DNA of 64,000 nt from Clostridium sp. BJN0013 (GCF_040939125.1 NZ_CP162495.1:744001-808000); one strand, 5' to 3'. Shown: positions 1 to 9,686, numbered from the stretch's first letter. Notes: generated by a model not told the origin, from the letters alone. Program-made: numbers and translations.

Positions 1-449
1 CTGTAAGAGAAGGTGAAGAAGTATTTATTCCGTCACTGAACCAAAAAGTATTGGTATTATCAAAGCCTGATAATAAAGGAGAGGTACAAGTTCAGGCAGG
101 CATTATGAAAATAAGTGTTAATCTAAAAAAATTAAGGGCATTTAAAGGAAGTACTAAAAGTACAGATAAAAAATTAAAAAGAGAAGTCAACTTAAATTTA
201 AAAAATGTAGCTGCATCAGTAGACCTGAGAGGAATGGATTCTATAGAAGCAGCTTATATTACAGATAAGTATTTAGATGATGCTTATATAGCAGGACTCA
301 AAGAAGTAACTATAATACATGGAAAGGGTACGGGAATATTGAGAAGTTCCATAACAGATATGTTGAAATCTCATTCCCATGTAAAAAGCTATAGAATTGG
401 TGAGTATGGTGAAGGTGGTACTGGAGTTACAATAGTAGAACTAAAGTAG
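1..449 (+). CDS. mutS2: MutS2 (RqcU) C-terminal part, 5' end outside the window
   Basis: The reading frame is open from the first bases of the window, so the gene is cut by the left edge. The visible ~149 residues hold a KOW-like linker (FIPSLNQ, then GEVQVQAGIMKI, typical of MutS2) followed by a C-terminal Smr domain with VDLRGMDSIEAAY and the HGKGTG signature that ends in TIVELK. In the family, the missing part is a MutS-like ATPase. MutS2 proteins bind branched DNA, and in Bacillus the protein also splits collided ribosomes; the Smr domain is the nuclease-like module. The downstream DUF523 gene follows 18 bp later on the same strand. I am sure of the family; function in this organism is by homology. 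Confidence 0.93.
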   Translation, partial: VREGEEVFIPSLNQKVLVLSKPDNKGEVQVQAGIMKISVNLKKLRAFKGSTKSTDKKLKREVNLNLKNVAASVDLRGMDSIEAAYITDKYLDDAYIAGLKEVTIIHGKGTGILRSSITDMLKSHSHVKSYRIGEYGEGGTGVTIVELK

Positions 450-467
450 TTTAGATTAGGAGGAAAA

Positions 468-911
468 ATGATATTAGTAAGTGCATGTTTGTGTGGAATT
501 AATACTAAATACAATGGGGAAAACAATCTTTCTCAGGATGTTTTAAAACTTATAAGGAAAGAGAGAATGATACCTGTATGTCCAGAACAGCTGGGAGGAC
601 TTACCACCCCAAGAGAACCCTGTGAAATATGTGGAGGTACAGGAAAAGATGTATTAAATAAAAAAGCCATTGTAATAACTTCAGACGGAAAAAATGTTAC
701 AGATAATTTTCTAAGAGGGGCTTATGAAACCTTAAATATAGCTAAAGCATTCGATATAAAAAAAGCCATATTAAAATCTAAAAGTCCCTCCTGCGGTTAT
801 AATAAAATTTATGATGGCAGTTTTAAGAAAAACATTATAAAAGGAAATGGAGTTACAACAGAGCTTCTTGTTAAAAATGGAATAAAAATATATACAGAAG
901 AAGATGTATAG
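468..911 (+). CDS. DUF523 family protein (YbbK-like)
   Basis: A 147-residue protein with a strong ribosome binding site (TAGGAGG, 7 bp before the ATG). Features are an N-terminal VSACLCG, then CPEQLGGL, PREPCEICGG and the C-terminal KSKSPSCGYNKIYDG, which define the DUF523 family. The conserved cysteines suggest a bound metal or Fe-S centre; relatives include enzymes that desulfurise thiouracil, so a role in thio-nucleobase chemistry is possible but not shown. It sits directly behind mutS2 and converges with the decarboxylase gene on the other strand; only 24 bp separate the two and I see no terminator hairpin between them. Confidence 0.85.
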   Translation: MILVSACLCGINTKYNGENNLSQDVLKLIRKERMIPVCPEQLGGLTTPREPCEICGGTGKDVLNKKAIVITSDGKNVTDNFLRGAYETLNIAKAFDIKKAILKSKSPSCGYNKIYDGSFKKNIIKGNGVTTELLVKNGIKIYTEEDV

Positions 912-935
912 AGGGAACGTACCTTGTATTTGTAT

Positions 936-2396
936 TTATACTACTACTTTTATATATTCTACCTCGGGATCTTCTGTACCCTGAACATATAATCCAGTGT
1001 CCTTCAATCTTTGTACATAATCTACAATTTCTTTTGTTATCTCTTCTCCAGGACAAAGTATTGGTATTCCAGGAGGATATGCCATTAAAAATTCACCACT
1101 TATCATGCCTATACTGTTTTTTAAGAGAAGTGGTTGTTTAGGAGAATTAAAAGCATCCCTTGGGATTTTTATCTGTTTTGGTATATCGGGTATATCTAAA
1201 AAATCAGATTTTTTATTTTCTTTAACATAATATTCCATGCTTATTTCTTTCAATGCCTGCAATAGGGTATCCATGGCTTCTTTAGTATCCCCAAAGGAAC
1301 CCACTGCTAAAACATTATATAAATCGGAAAGCTCCATTTGAATATGATATTTATTGGATAAGATCATATCTAAGTCATATCCTGTAATTCCAAGTTCTCT
1401 ACAGTTTATAGTTATTTTAGTAGGATCAAGGGTTGTGACACCCTCATTTCCTACTATTTCTTCTCCAAAGCAGTAGAATCCTTTAATATTGTTTATTTCA
1501 TACCGCACATAATTTGCAAGTTCAATAGATTTATCCAAAAGTTCTTTTCCATGAAGAGCTATTTGTCTTCTGGCACAGTCCAGCGAAGCCATTAAAATAT
1601 AAGAGGGAGAAGTTGTCTGTAATAGAGATAAAACCTGATGAACTCTATTTATGTCAATACGTTCTGAACAGACATGAAGTAGGGAACACTGGGTTAAGGC
1701 ACCGATTATTTTATGTGTACTTTGTGCACACATATCCGCACCGGCTTCTATAGCGGACATAGGTAGATTATCATTAAAACCAAGGTGTGGTCCGTGAGCC
1801 TCATCTACAATTAGAGGAATATCATAACTGTGTACAATATCTGAAATTTTCTTTATATCTGTAGCTACTCCATAATAGGTAGGATTTATTATTAAAACAG
1901 CTTTGGCATCAGGATGCTTTTTTAAAGTCTTCTCCACAGTTTCAGGAGTGACACCCTGAGCAATTCCTACTCTTTTGTCTAGGGCTGGCTGCATATATAC
2001 AGGTATTGCACCGCTTAGTATAATTCCTGCAGTAACGGATTTATGCACATTTCTCGGAATTATTAATTTGTCACCAGAATTTACTACAGCCATAATCATT
2101 GACTGTATAGCTCCTGATGTACCATGAATGGAAAAAAAAGCAGCGTCAGAACCATAGGCATCTGCAGCTAATTGCTGGGCTCTTTTTATTGGACCTGTAG
2201 GGTGATGAAGGCTATCCACTAGTTTAAATACAGTAACATCAATTTTAAATAGGTTTTCTCCTATAAATTGTTTGAATTCCTTATCCATTCCTATACCTTT
2301 TTTATGTCCTGGTACATGAAAAGGTATGGTGTCCCTGTTTACATATTCCATTAATGCGTCAAATAGTGGAGTTTCACTTTGATCTAATCTATACAC
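936..2396 (-). CDS. Orn/Lys/Arg decarboxylase, Bacillus SpeA/YaaO type
   Basis: A 486-residue PLP-dependent decarboxylase of the short fold-type I class. The PLP-binding lysine lies in STHKIIGALTQ and the cofactor Asp in IVDEAHGPHLGF; the N-terminus has the typical PLFDALMEYV and FHVPGHKKG. Length matches Bacillus SpeA (about 490 aa) rather than the 700+ aa inducible enzymes. The substrate (arginine, lysine or ornithine) cannot be decided here; spermidine synthase in the same window (31260) makes a polyamine role attractive. The start codon is GTG, with AAGGTG about a dozen bases upstream. A sigma-A-like promoter and a terminator-like hairpin lie in its leader. Confidence 0.88.
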   Translation of the reverse strand: MYRLDQSETPLFDALMEYVNRDTIPFHVPGHKKGIGMDKEFKQFIGENLFKIDVTVFKLVDSLHHPTGPIKRAQQLAADAYGSDAAFFSIHGTSGAIQSMIMAVVNSGDKLIIPRNVHKSVTAGIILSGAIPVYMQPALDKRVGIAQGVTPETVEKTLKKHPDAKAVLIINPTYYGVATDIKKISDIVHSYDIPLIVDEAHGPHLGFNDNLPMSAIEAGADMCAQSTHKIIGALTQCSLLHVCSERIDINRVHQVLSLLQTTSPSYILMASLDCARRQIALHGKELLDKSIELANYVRYEINNIKGFYCFGEEIVGNEGVTTLDPTKITINCRELGITGYDLDMILSNKYHIQMELSDLYNVLAVGSFGDTKEAMDTLLQALKEISMEYYVKENKKSDFLDIPDIPKQIKIPRDAFNSPKQPLLLKNSIGMISGEFLMAYPPGIPILCPGEEITKEIVDYVQRLKDTGLYVQGTEDPEVEYIKVVV

Positions 2397-2427
2397 CTTG
2401 ATAAAGCACCTTCTTTCATAAAAATAT

Positions 2428-2452
2428 CCCTTTAACTTTTAAAATTAAAGGG
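2428..2452 (-). terminator. Terminator-like hairpin in the decarboxylase leader
   Basis: Read on the minus strand, CCCTTTAA pairs perfectly with TTAAAGGG around a 9-nt loop and is followed by ATATTTTTAT. It lies between the promoter at 2483-2511 and the GTG start at 2396, so it could act as an attenuator rather than end an upstream gene, since no minus-strand gene precedes it. Confidence 0.5.
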
Positions 2453-2482
2453 TCGGCCGCACGTTTAATCAAAACTAATATC

Positions 2483-2511
2483 ATTATATGTTAATTGTTC
2501 TATAAATTCAA
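2483..2511 (-). promoter_or_regulatory. Sigma-A-type promoter for the decarboxylase gene
   Basis: Minus strand: -35 TTGAAT (2511-2506), 17-bp spacer, -10 TATAAT (2488-2483). This predicts a leader of about 80 nt before the GTG start. The rest of 2397-2677 is AT-rich intergenic DNA between divergent genes; a second TATAAT at about 2635 on the + strand may serve the mutase gene, but I see no well-spaced -35 for it. Confidence 0.65.
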
Positions 2512-2677
2512 TAATATGCAGCTAATTTTTATATAATAATAAAATCTATTAATAACATATTCATAAATTATGTACATAAAGTAAAATAAAAGTAAAATAT
2601 AAGATTATAGGTATCTTTGATTATAAAATTTATAGTATAATAGTAAATGTTAAATATTGCATGTAGGAGGTAAAAAT

Positions 2678-4405
2678 ATGTATAGAGAAAAGTATGAGTT
2701 CTGGTTAAATTCATCTTATTTAAATAATGAGGAAAAATTAGAATTAAAAAATATAAAGGATGAAAAGGAAATAGAAGATAGATTTTATAAAGAGTTAGAA
2801 TTTGGTACAGGTGGTCTCAGAGGTATAATAGGTTTGGGGACCAATAGAATGAATATACATACTGTTGGAAAAACAACTGAAGGCTTATCACGATATCTTA
2901 TAGAGACATATGGCAATAATATTTCTGTAGCTATAGCCTATGATTGTAGAATAATGTCTAAAGAATTTGCCAGGGCTGCTGCAAGTAATTTATGTGCAAA
3001 TGGTATAATAGTAAATCTTTTTGGCACACTTCATCCTACTCCAATGCTTTCTTATGCAGTAAGAGAACTTAAATGCAAAGCAGGGATTGTTATAACGGCA
3101 TCCCATAATCCTAAAAATTATAATGGATACAAGGTTTATGGAGAAGATGGTGGTCAGGTGACAGATAAAATCGCAAATAAAATACTTAATTATATAAACA
3201 ATATTAAGGATTTTTCAGAAATAAAGCGTATGGATATAAAAGAAGCAGAAAATAGAAAAATTTTTCGCGTAATAGGAGAAGATATAGACAGGTCTTATAT
3301 AGAAAAAGTAAAACAAATCGTTATAAGAAAAGAACTGGTATCCTCCCATGGAAAAGATTTAAATATAATATATACACCGCTTCATGGAACTGGAAATATT
3401 CCGGTAAGGAGAACTTTAAAGGAATTAGGATATGAAAATGTATTTATAGTAAAAGATCAGGAATATCCAGATGGAAATTTTCCAACAGCAGCATGCCCTA
3501 ATCCAGAAGATCCTAAAGTGTTTCAATTGGCTTTAGATTTAGCAAAGGAAGTAAAACCAGATATAATATTTGGAACGGACCCTGATTGTGACAGAATAGG
3601 AATTATAGTGAAAGATAATGACAATAACTATAGGGCACTTACTGGAAATCAGGTAGGAATTCTTTTGACAGAATATATTTTATCCTCATTGAAAGAGTTG
3701 AATAGATTGCCAGAAAATGGTGTAATAATAAAGACAATAGTAACTACGGAGATGGTAAAAACTATAGCCGATGAGTATAATGTAAAACTTATAGATGTAT
3801 TAACCGGATTTAAATATATAGGGGAAAAAATAAAGGAATTTGAACAGTCTCAAAATAAAAAATTTATATTTGGATTTGAAGAAAGTTATGGATATCTGGC
3901 AGGAGATTTTGTAAGAGATAAAGATGCTGTAATTGCATCTACTTTAATATGTGAAATGGCTTTATACTATAAGATGAAGGGAATAAATATCTACAAGGCA
4001 TTAATCAATCTTTATAGCAGATATGGATTTTATAAGGAAAATATAGTTTCTATAGAACTTAAAGGCAGGGAAGGTTGTGAAGAAATAGACACAATACTTG
4101 AATATTTGAGACATTCCATGAAAAGAACATTGGGAGGAGTAAAAATAGTTAAAAAACTAGACTATAAATTAAGTATTGAAAAAGATCTTGTAAATATAAC
4201 TGAAAATATAATACAGCTTCCAAAATCGAATGTACTTAAATTTGTTATGGAGGATAGGAGTTGGTTTGTAGTAAGGCCTTCAGGAACAGAACCAAAGATA
4301 AAAATTTATTTTTCAGTAATAGGAAATAGTTTAAAAGATTCTGAAGACAAAATGGAAATGTTAAAACAAAATGTAATGAATATAATTAAGGATGCCAATT
4401 GTTAA
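2678..4405 (+). CDS. pgcA: Phosphoglucomutase/phosphomannomutase (PgcA type)
   Basis: A 575-residue alpha-D-phosphohexomutase. The phosphoserine loop is TASHNPKNYNGYKVY, the metal loop GTDPDCDR, the sugar-binding loop GFEESYGYLAGDF and the phosphate-binding loop RPSGTEPKIK. The order and length fit the PgcA/YhxB family, which interconverts glucose-6-P and glucose-1-P. The frame is open further upstream with an ATG at 2657, but GTAGGAGG ends 8 bp before the ATG at 2678, so I choose 2678. Together with GalU at 5542 it would supply UDP-glucose to the polysaccharide locus that follows. The TPR gene begins 27 bp after its stop codon. Confidence 0.93.
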   Translation: MYREKYEFWLNSSYLNNEEKLELKNIKDEKEIEDRFYKELEFGTGGLRGIIGLGTNRMNIHTVGKTTEGLSRYLIETYGNNISVAIAYDCRIMSKEFARAAASNLCANGIIVNLFGTLHPTPMLSYAVRELKCKAGIVITASHNPKNYNGYKVYGEDGGQVTDKIANKILNYINNIKDFSEIKRMDIKEAENRKIFRVIGEDIDRSYIEKVKQIVIRKELVSSHGKDLNIIYTPLHGTGNIPVRRTLKELGYENVFIVKDQEYPDGNFPTAACPNPEDPKVFQLALDLAKEVKPDIIFGTDPDCDRIGIIVKDNDNNYRALTGNQVGILLTEYILSSLKELNRLPENGVIIKTIVTTEMVKTIADEYNVKLIDVLTGFKYIGEKIKEFEQSQNKKFIFGFEESYGYLAGDFVRDKDAVIASTLICEMALYYKMKGINIYKALINLYSRYGFYKENIVSIELKGREGCEEIDTILEYLRHSMKRTLGGVKIVKKLDYKLSIEKDLVNITENIIQLPKSNVLKFVMEDRSWFVVRPSGTEPKIKIYFSVIGNSLKDSEDKMEMLKQNVMNIIKDANC

Positions 4406-4432
4406 TAATAAAATGTGCAGGTGACAAAACTT

Positions 4433-5518
4433 ATGAGTATAAAATCTTATTTTGCAGAGAAATTGTCTAAATTATTATTCTTGGAAATAAAAAAAGAAAA
4501 CATTAAAAAGATATTTAAGATTTCATTAGAAGAAGATATATATATACCTATAAATTCCAGGTATATAGTAGATAGTATTAAACTACAGGATAATCTGGAT
4601 AAAATACCTGTAACATATTTTATAGAAGGTATGTTTTATGTATTGGGGGCAGATGAGGAATTTAGATTTAATAAATACTATAAAGATATAATTTCTAAAG
4701 ATAAAAATAATAATAAGTTTATAAAAAGTATAATTGGAAAAAATGTTAAAAGCAAAAATTATGAAGAAGCCTATATAATTTTGAAAGGCTTATCCCAAAT
4801 AGAAGATACTGTAGAAATATATGATAAACTCATAGTTATGGCAGAGGAAATTAGAAAGAAAAATAATATATATAAAGAAGAGGAATTAAATATATTGCAA
4901 AAGGCTAAACTTAAAGATAATTATGCTCTGCCTTATTTATATGAGGCAATTATAAAGAAAGAAGAAGGAGACGACGAAAGGGCGCTGTTTTGTATAAATA
5001 ACTACATAGTAAAAGGTGGAGAAGAAACTCTAGAGGTAACAGATATGAAACAGTGGTTGAAGTCTGCCGTAGATTATGACAGGGGGAAAGAACTTTTGGA
5101 AAGCAATCCCCAGGAAGCTCTGAAATATTTAATTCCCCTTATAGATATTTTAGGAGACAATGCCTCTATTTATTATTATATAGCTGTGGGATATAGGATG
5201 ATTGAAAACCACGAAAAAGCTATCTATTATTTAAATGAAGCTTTAAATATAGATAGCAGCATAGTGGAGGTGGTAAATGAAATGGGAATAAATTATGCAT
5301 CTTTAGGAAATTATGAAAGGGCCATAGCTTATTTAAGGAAAGCTTTTGAAGCCACTAAATCAGTGGAGGTATGTACAAATCTTATATTGTGTTATTTGAA
5401 TTCAGGAAATTTAAAAGATGCTAAAGCTCATTTGGAAATTGCAAAAAAATTGGATTCAAAAGATCAGGTGGTAATAGAGTTAAACGAAATTATTAATAAA
5501 ACAGTAGATAAGAATTAA
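4433..5518 (+). CDS. Tetratricopeptide repeat protein
   Basis: A 361-residue, lysine- and glutamate-rich protein without signal peptide or membrane segment. The C-terminal ~150 residues carry TPR-like units (NPQEALKYL, NHEKAIYYLNEAL, NYERAIAYLRKAF, NLKDAKAHLEIAKKL); the N-terminal part is probably helical but I recognise no domain. A GTG at 4415 is in frame, but AGGTG at 4419-4423 points to the ATG at 4433. It lies between the mutase and galU in the same direction, with short gaps, so it is probably co-transcribed. TPRs mediate protein contacts; the partner is unknown. Confidence 0.8.
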   Translation: MSIKSYFAEKLSKLLFLEIKKENIKKIFKISLEEDIYIPINSRYIVDSIKLQDNLDKIPVTYFIEGMFYVLGADEEFRFNKYYKDIISKDKNNNKFIKSIIGKNVKSKNYEEAYIILKGLSQIEDTVEIYDKLIVMAEEIRKKNNIYKEEELNILQKAKLKDNYALPYLYEAIIKKEEGDDERALFCINNYIVKGGEETLEVTDMKQWLKSAVDYDRGKELLESNPQEALKYLIPLIDILGDNASIYYYIAVGYRMIENHEKAIYYLNEALNIDSSIVEVVNEMGINYASLGNYERAIAYLRKAFEATKSVEVCTNLILCYLNSGNLKDAKAHLEIAKKLDSKDQVVIELNEIINKTVDKN

Positions 5519-5541
5519 AAATTAATGAGAGGAGATTTATT

Positions 5542-6468
5542 ATGAATGTAAAAAAAGCTATAATACCCGCCGCAGGGTTGGGTACACGGTTTTTACCTGC
5601 TACTAAAGCCCAGCCTAAAGAGATGCTTCCCATAGTAGATAAACCCACTATACAATATATTATAGAAGAAGCAGTAGCCTCTGGAATAGAAGAAATATTG
5701 ATAATAACAGGGAGAAATAAAAGGGCTATAGAAGATCATTTTGACAAATCTATAGAATTGGAAAGAGAACTGGAGAAAAAGGGAAAAGAAGATCTTTTGA
5801 AAATAGTAAAAGATATATCCAGTATATCGGATATTTATTATATAAGACAAAAAGAACCAAAAGGTCTTGGCCACGCCATAGGTTGTGCCAGAACTTTTGT
5901 AGGGAATCAACCTTTTGCAGTAATGCTGGGGGATGATGTGGTAGATAATGAAGTTCCTTGTTTAAAGCAGCTTATAGATTGTTATAATGAATATAAAACT
6001 TCAATTATAGGAGTACAGGAAGTACCTAAAGAAGAAGTATACAAATATGGCATAGTGAAAGGTATGTACATAGAAAATAATGTATATAAGGTTAAAGATT
6101 TAATAGAAAAACCCAAAGTAGAAGAAGCTCCTTCAAATATGGCTATACTTGGAAGATATATAATAACTCCTTCTATATTTGAAATACTACAAAATACTAC
6201 TCCAGGAAAAGGAGGAGAAATACAGCTTACAGATGCCCTTAGAACTCTGGCCAAGAATGAAGCTATGTACGCTTATACTTTTCAAGGGAGAAGATATGAT
6301 GTGGGTGATAAGCTTGGATTCCTTCAGGCTACAGTGGAATTTGCATTAAAGAAAGAAGAACTAAAAAAACCTTTTATGAAATATCTTTTAGGGTTGAAAG
6401 AACAGACCATATTTAAAGAAGTTAAGGATGAAGTGACCGATAAGGTAAAGGAGAAACAATTGCAATAG
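5542..6468 (+). CDS. galU: UTP-glucose-1-phosphate uridylyltransferase
   Basis: A 308-residue nucleotidyltransferase that makes UDP-glucose from UTP and glucose-1-phosphate. The N-terminus has the G-rich loop AAGLGTRFLPATKAQPKEML and then VDKPTIQYIIEEAV; further on are KEPKGLGHA, LGDDVV, LIEKPK and GRYDVGDKLGF, all characteristic of bacterial GalU. Length is usual for the family. It has a GAGAGGAG ribosome binding site and is followed by a strong hairpin at 6481, which closes this short pgcA-TPR-galU group. Confidence 0.95.
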   Translation: MNVKKAIIPAAGLGTRFLPATKAQPKEMLPIVDKPTIQYIIEEAVASGIEEILIITGRNKRAIEDHFDKSIELERELEKKGKEDLLKIVKDISSISDIYYIRQKEPKGLGHAIGCARTFVGNQPFAVMLGDDVVDNEVPCLKQLIDCYNEYKTSIIGVQEVPKEEVYKYGIVKGMYIENNVYKVKDLIEKPKVEEAPSNMAILGRYIITPSIFEILQNTTPGKGGEIQLTDALRTLAKNEAMYAYTFQGRRYDVGDKLGFLQATVEFALKKEELKKPFMKYLLGLKEQTIFKEVKDEVTDKVKEKQLQ

Positions 6469-6480
6469 GGTAGCATTTGA

Positions 6481-6519
6481 TTTTGCTGTAATTTAACTAT
6501 ATGTTAAATTACAGCAAAA
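6481..6519 (+). terminator. Long perfect hairpin after galU
   Basis: Two 17-bp arms (6481-6497 and 6503-6519) are exactly complementary around a 5-nt loop. The arms begin with TTTTGCTG and end with CAGCAAAA, so each strand ends in a short T run, as in a bidirectional terminator. It separates galU from the polysaccharide genes. Confidence 0.75.
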
Positions 6520-6573
6520 ATAATTATAGCAATGTTAAGCTTATATGTATAATTGCTGGATGGCAAAAATATG

Positions 6574-6601
6574 TTGATTAATTTTCTTTATGATGTAAAA
6601 T
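6574..6601 (+). promoter_or_regulatory. Possible promoter for the polysaccharide locus
   Basis: TTGATT (6574-6579), 16-bp spacer, TAAAAT (6596-6601), about 45 bp before the ATG at 6647. It follows the galU hairpin, so it would be the first promoter of the long + strand run. The match is fair only. Confidence 0.4.
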
Positions 6602-6646
6602 AGATAAGGAGAGTTTATATAATCAATAGATTTAGGAAGTGTTTAA

Positions 6647-8485
6647 ATGCAGAAAGACAAAAAACTTATAGTGTATGACATATTTTTTCTCATAGCTTCT
6701 TTATACTTTGCTTTATTACTTAAGTTTGATTTTAATATACCATCAGAGTATATGATATTTTTGAAATTATCTGCTGTTCCAGTGGTTATAGTAACATTAG
6801 TGTGCAATAAATTTTTTAATTTATATAACAACATATGGAAATATGCATCTGTAGAAGAGTTGATTTCTATAGTGTACTCCGTATCTCTATCCAATATTAT
6901 TTTTATAATTTACAGTTATTTTATAAACTATAAATTTCTTGAGAACAGGTATTATAGATTTCCCTATACAGTACATATAATTTTTTGGATACTGTCTGTA
7001 TTGGCCTTAGGTGGGATAAGATTTACATATAGATTATCTGGAGACAAAAAGGAAGAAAATTGTAAAAAAAGAAGACATAAAAATCTCCTTATAATTGGAG
7101 CAGGAGATGCCGCTGCAATGCTCATAAAAGAAATAAAAAAACATACAAATTTCAACTATAATATAATAGGGCTTATAGATGATGACAAATCTAAAAGGGG
7201 GAAGCTCATAAAGGGTATAGAAGTTTTAGGTGGAAGAAATGAAATAATAGAGGTATGCAAAAATAGGGGTATAGAAGAAATAATAATTGCAATGCCTTCT
7301 GCTGATCTTCATACAAAAAGAGAAATTATAAACATATGTAAAAATACAAAATGCAAATTAAAAACTTTACCGGGAATATATGAGATGATAGACGGAAACA
7401 TAAATATTACAAAGCTTAGAGATGTAAATATAGAAGATTTGCTTGGAAGAGAAGAGGTTAAATTAAATACTCGGGACATAAGCAAGTACATAAAAGATAA
7501 AATTATAATGGTTACAGGTGGAGGAGGATCTATAGGCTCCGAATTATGCAGACAACTAGCTAAATTTCAGCCCAAACAATTACTTATATTAGATATATAT
7601 GAAAATAATGTATATGATCTTGAGATGGAATTAAATTATAATTATGCTGATTTAAATAAAAAAGTAATTATAGCATCTATAAGAGACAGTGAGAGGTTAA
7701 AGGATATATTCAGGAAGTATACTCCACAGGTGGTTTTTCATGCAGCTGCCCATAAGCATGTTCCTCTTATGGAGGGAAATCCTTCAGAAGCTGTAAAGAA
7801 CAATATAATTGGAACTTATAGAGTTTTAAAATGCTGTGATGAATTTAAAGTAGAGAAATTTGTACAGATAAGTACGGATAAAGCTGTTAACCCTACCAAT
7901 GTTATGGGGGCTACAAAAAGATTTTGTGAAATAATGGTGCAGGCTTTTAATGAAGTCAGTAAAACTGAATATGTGGCTGTAAGATTTGGAAATGTCTTGG
8001 GAAGTAATGGTTCTGTAATTCCATTATTTAAAAGGCAAATAGCTCATGGTGGGCCTGTTACAGTAACTCATCCTGAAATAAATAGATTTTTTATGACAAT
8101 TCCAGAAGCGGCTCAATTGGTAATTCAGGCAGGTGCTATAGCTGCCGGGGGAGAAATTTTTGTGCTTGATATGGGAAAACCTGTTAAGATAGTGGATTTA
8201 GCCAGAGATCTTATAACTTTATCAGGATATGAACCGGATGTAGATATAAAAATAGAATATACAGGTCTTAGACCAGGTGAAAAGTTATATGAAGAACTGC
8301 TTATGAATGAAATAGCATTGACTTCTACGGAGCATGATAAAATATTTGTGGAAAAACCTAATAAGGTAGATATGAATTTTATAGAAAAATCTATTGATGA
8401 ATTTAAAGAAGTATTGAATCAGGATAAAGAGCATATAATGCAGCTTATAGAAAAGAAAGTTCCTACTTATAAGAGAAAAAAATAG
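6647..8485 (+). CDS. CapD/PglF-type membrane-bound nucleotide-sugar 4,6-dehydratase
   Basis: A 612-residue protein with about four N-terminal membrane segments (residues ~10-120), a first Rossmann domain (IIGAGDAAAMLIKEI, near residue 150) and a second, catalytic extended-SDR domain (VTGGGGSIGSELCRQL, near 290). The active-site segment is STDKAVNPTNVMGATKR, where Met replaces the SDR tyrosine, as in CapD, FlaA1 and PglF. Relatives convert UDP-GlcNAc to a 4-keto-6-deoxy sugar, the precursor of bacillosamine- or FucNAc/QuiNAc-type sugars. It opens the polysaccharide locus. The exact sugar product cannot be read from sequence. Confidence 0.9.
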   Translation: MQKDKKLIVYDIFFLIASLYFALLLKFDFNIPSEYMIFLKLSAVPVVIVTLVCNKFFNLYNNIWKYASVEELISIVYSVSLSNIIFIIYSYFINYKFLENRYYRFPYTVHIIFWILSVLALGGIRFTYRLSGDKKEENCKKRRHKNLLIIGAGDAAAMLIKEIKKHTNFNYNIIGLIDDDKSKRGKLIKGIEVLGGRNEIIEVCKNRGIEEIIIAMPSADLHTKREIINICKNTKCKLKTLPGIYEMIDGNINITKLRDVNIEDLLGREEVKLNTRDISKYIKDKIIMVTGGGGSIGSELCRQLAKFQPKQLLILDIYENNVYDLEMELNYNYADLNKKVIIASIRDSERLKDIFRKYTPQVVFHAAAHKHVPLMEGNPSEAVKNNIIGTYRVLKCCDEFKVEKFVQISTDKAVNPTNVMGATKRFCEIMVQAFNEVSKTEYVAVRFGNVLGSNGSVIPLFKRQIAHGGPVTVTHPEINRFFMTIPEAAQLVIQAGAIAAGGEIFVLDMGKPVKIVDLARDLITLSGYEPDVDIKIEYTGLRPGEKLYEELLMNEIALTSTEHDKIFVEKPNKVDMNFIEKSIDEFKEVLNQDKEHIMQLIEKKVPTYKRKK

Positions 8486-8504
8486 CAAAAGGATGAATAA
8501 GCCC

Positions 8505-9686
8505 ATGAAGAATATACTAGTTATTTCCCATATGTATCCCTCACCTTCAAATAGTGTTTTGGGTATTTTTGTCCATAAACAGGTACAGAAGCTTATAAAT
8601 GAGGGCTGTAAAGTAAAGGTAATATGTCCGGTACCCTATGTGCCATCTTTTTTAGGTGTAATAAAAAAATATAAAGCTTATATTGATATTCCCACTAAAG
8701 TATTTCTTGATGGGGTGGAAGTTTTTTATCCTAGATATGTAGAATTTCCAAGAGGGCTATTTCTACAGTACTCTGGAATTTTTATGTATCTTGGTATAAA
8801 AAGAACTATAGATAATTTATACAAAAGATTTAAATTCAATGTTATACACGCACATACTGCCATACCTGTAGGTTTCGCAACTATACACTTAAGTAAAAAG
8901 TATAATGTACCTTTTGTAGTAACCATTCACGGTCAGGATTTCCAATATACCGTAAAAAAGAATAGTATGTGCAGAAAAAATGTATTTAAAGTTTTAAAAG
9001 CTGCAGATAAAATAATAACTGTCAGTAATAAATTGAAAAATGTTATAAAAGAAAAGTATATTTTAAATAAAACCATAGTTATAAATAATGGGATCAATCC
9101 TGAAGAGTATGTAATAAAGGAACAAGTGGAATTAAAGGGAAGTCATATAATGCTAAGTGTATCTGCTTTAATAAAAACCAAAGGTATAGATTTAAATATA
9201 AGGGCAGTATCAAAACTTGTAAAAAAATATCCTGATTTAATGTATTACATAATTGGAGATGGAGAAGAAAATAGAAATTTAAGAAAGCTGGTAAATGATC
9301 TGAATTTAAATGGAAATGTATTTTTTCTAGGTAGATTGCCTCATTCTCAAGTAATAAAATATATGTCTTCGAAATGTGATGTTTTTTCACTTCCCAGCTG
9401 GCAAGAAGGATTTGGAATAGTATATATAGAAGCTATGAATAGTGGAATACCGGTTATAGGTGTCAGGGGTCAGGGAATAGAAGACGTTATCGAAGATAAA
9501 AAGAATGGTTTTTTAGTTGAACCCCATCAGGTGGAGGATCTGATTTTTACCATAGATTATATATTAAGTAATAAATCTGAAGCCAGAATCATAGGACAAA
9601 ATGGTAAAAATACTGTATTAAAAGAATTTACCTGGCTTAGAAATGCACAAAAAACTATTGATATATACAATGAAATTATGAGGTGA
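8505..9686 (+). CDS. Family 4 glycosyltransferase
   Basis: A 393-residue GT-B glycosyltransferase. The N-terminal domain starts MKNILVISHMYPSP and includes HAHTAIPVG and VVTIHGQDF; the C-terminal donor-binding domain has the EX7E motif in EGFGIVYIEAMNSGIP followed by GIEDVIEDKKNGFLVEP. No membrane segment is visible. An ATG at 8493 is also in frame, but the AAAAGG ends right against it, so the ATG at 8505 fits better. Its stop overlaps the GTG of the next transferase, which suggests translational coupling. Donor and acceptor are unknown. Confidence 0.88.
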   Translation: MKNILVISHMYPSPSNSVLGIFVHKQVQKLINEGCKVKVICPVPYVPSFLGVIKKYKAYIDIPTKVFLDGVEVFYPRYVEFPRGLFLQYSGIFMYLGIKRTIDNLYKRFKFNVIHAHTAIPVGFATIHLSKKYNVPFVVTIHGQDFQYTVKKNSMCRKNVFKVLKAADKIITVSNKLKNVIKEKYILNKTIVINNGINPEEYVIKEQVELKGSHIMLSVSALIKTKGIDLNIRAVSKLVKKYPDLMYYIIGDGEENRNLRKLVNDLNLNGNVFFLGRLPHSQVIKYMSSKCDVFSLPSWQEGFGIVYIEAMNSGIPVIGVRGQGIEDVIEDKKNGFLVEPHQVEDLIFTIDYILSNKSEARIIGQNGKNTVLKEFTWLRNAQKTIDIYNEIMR

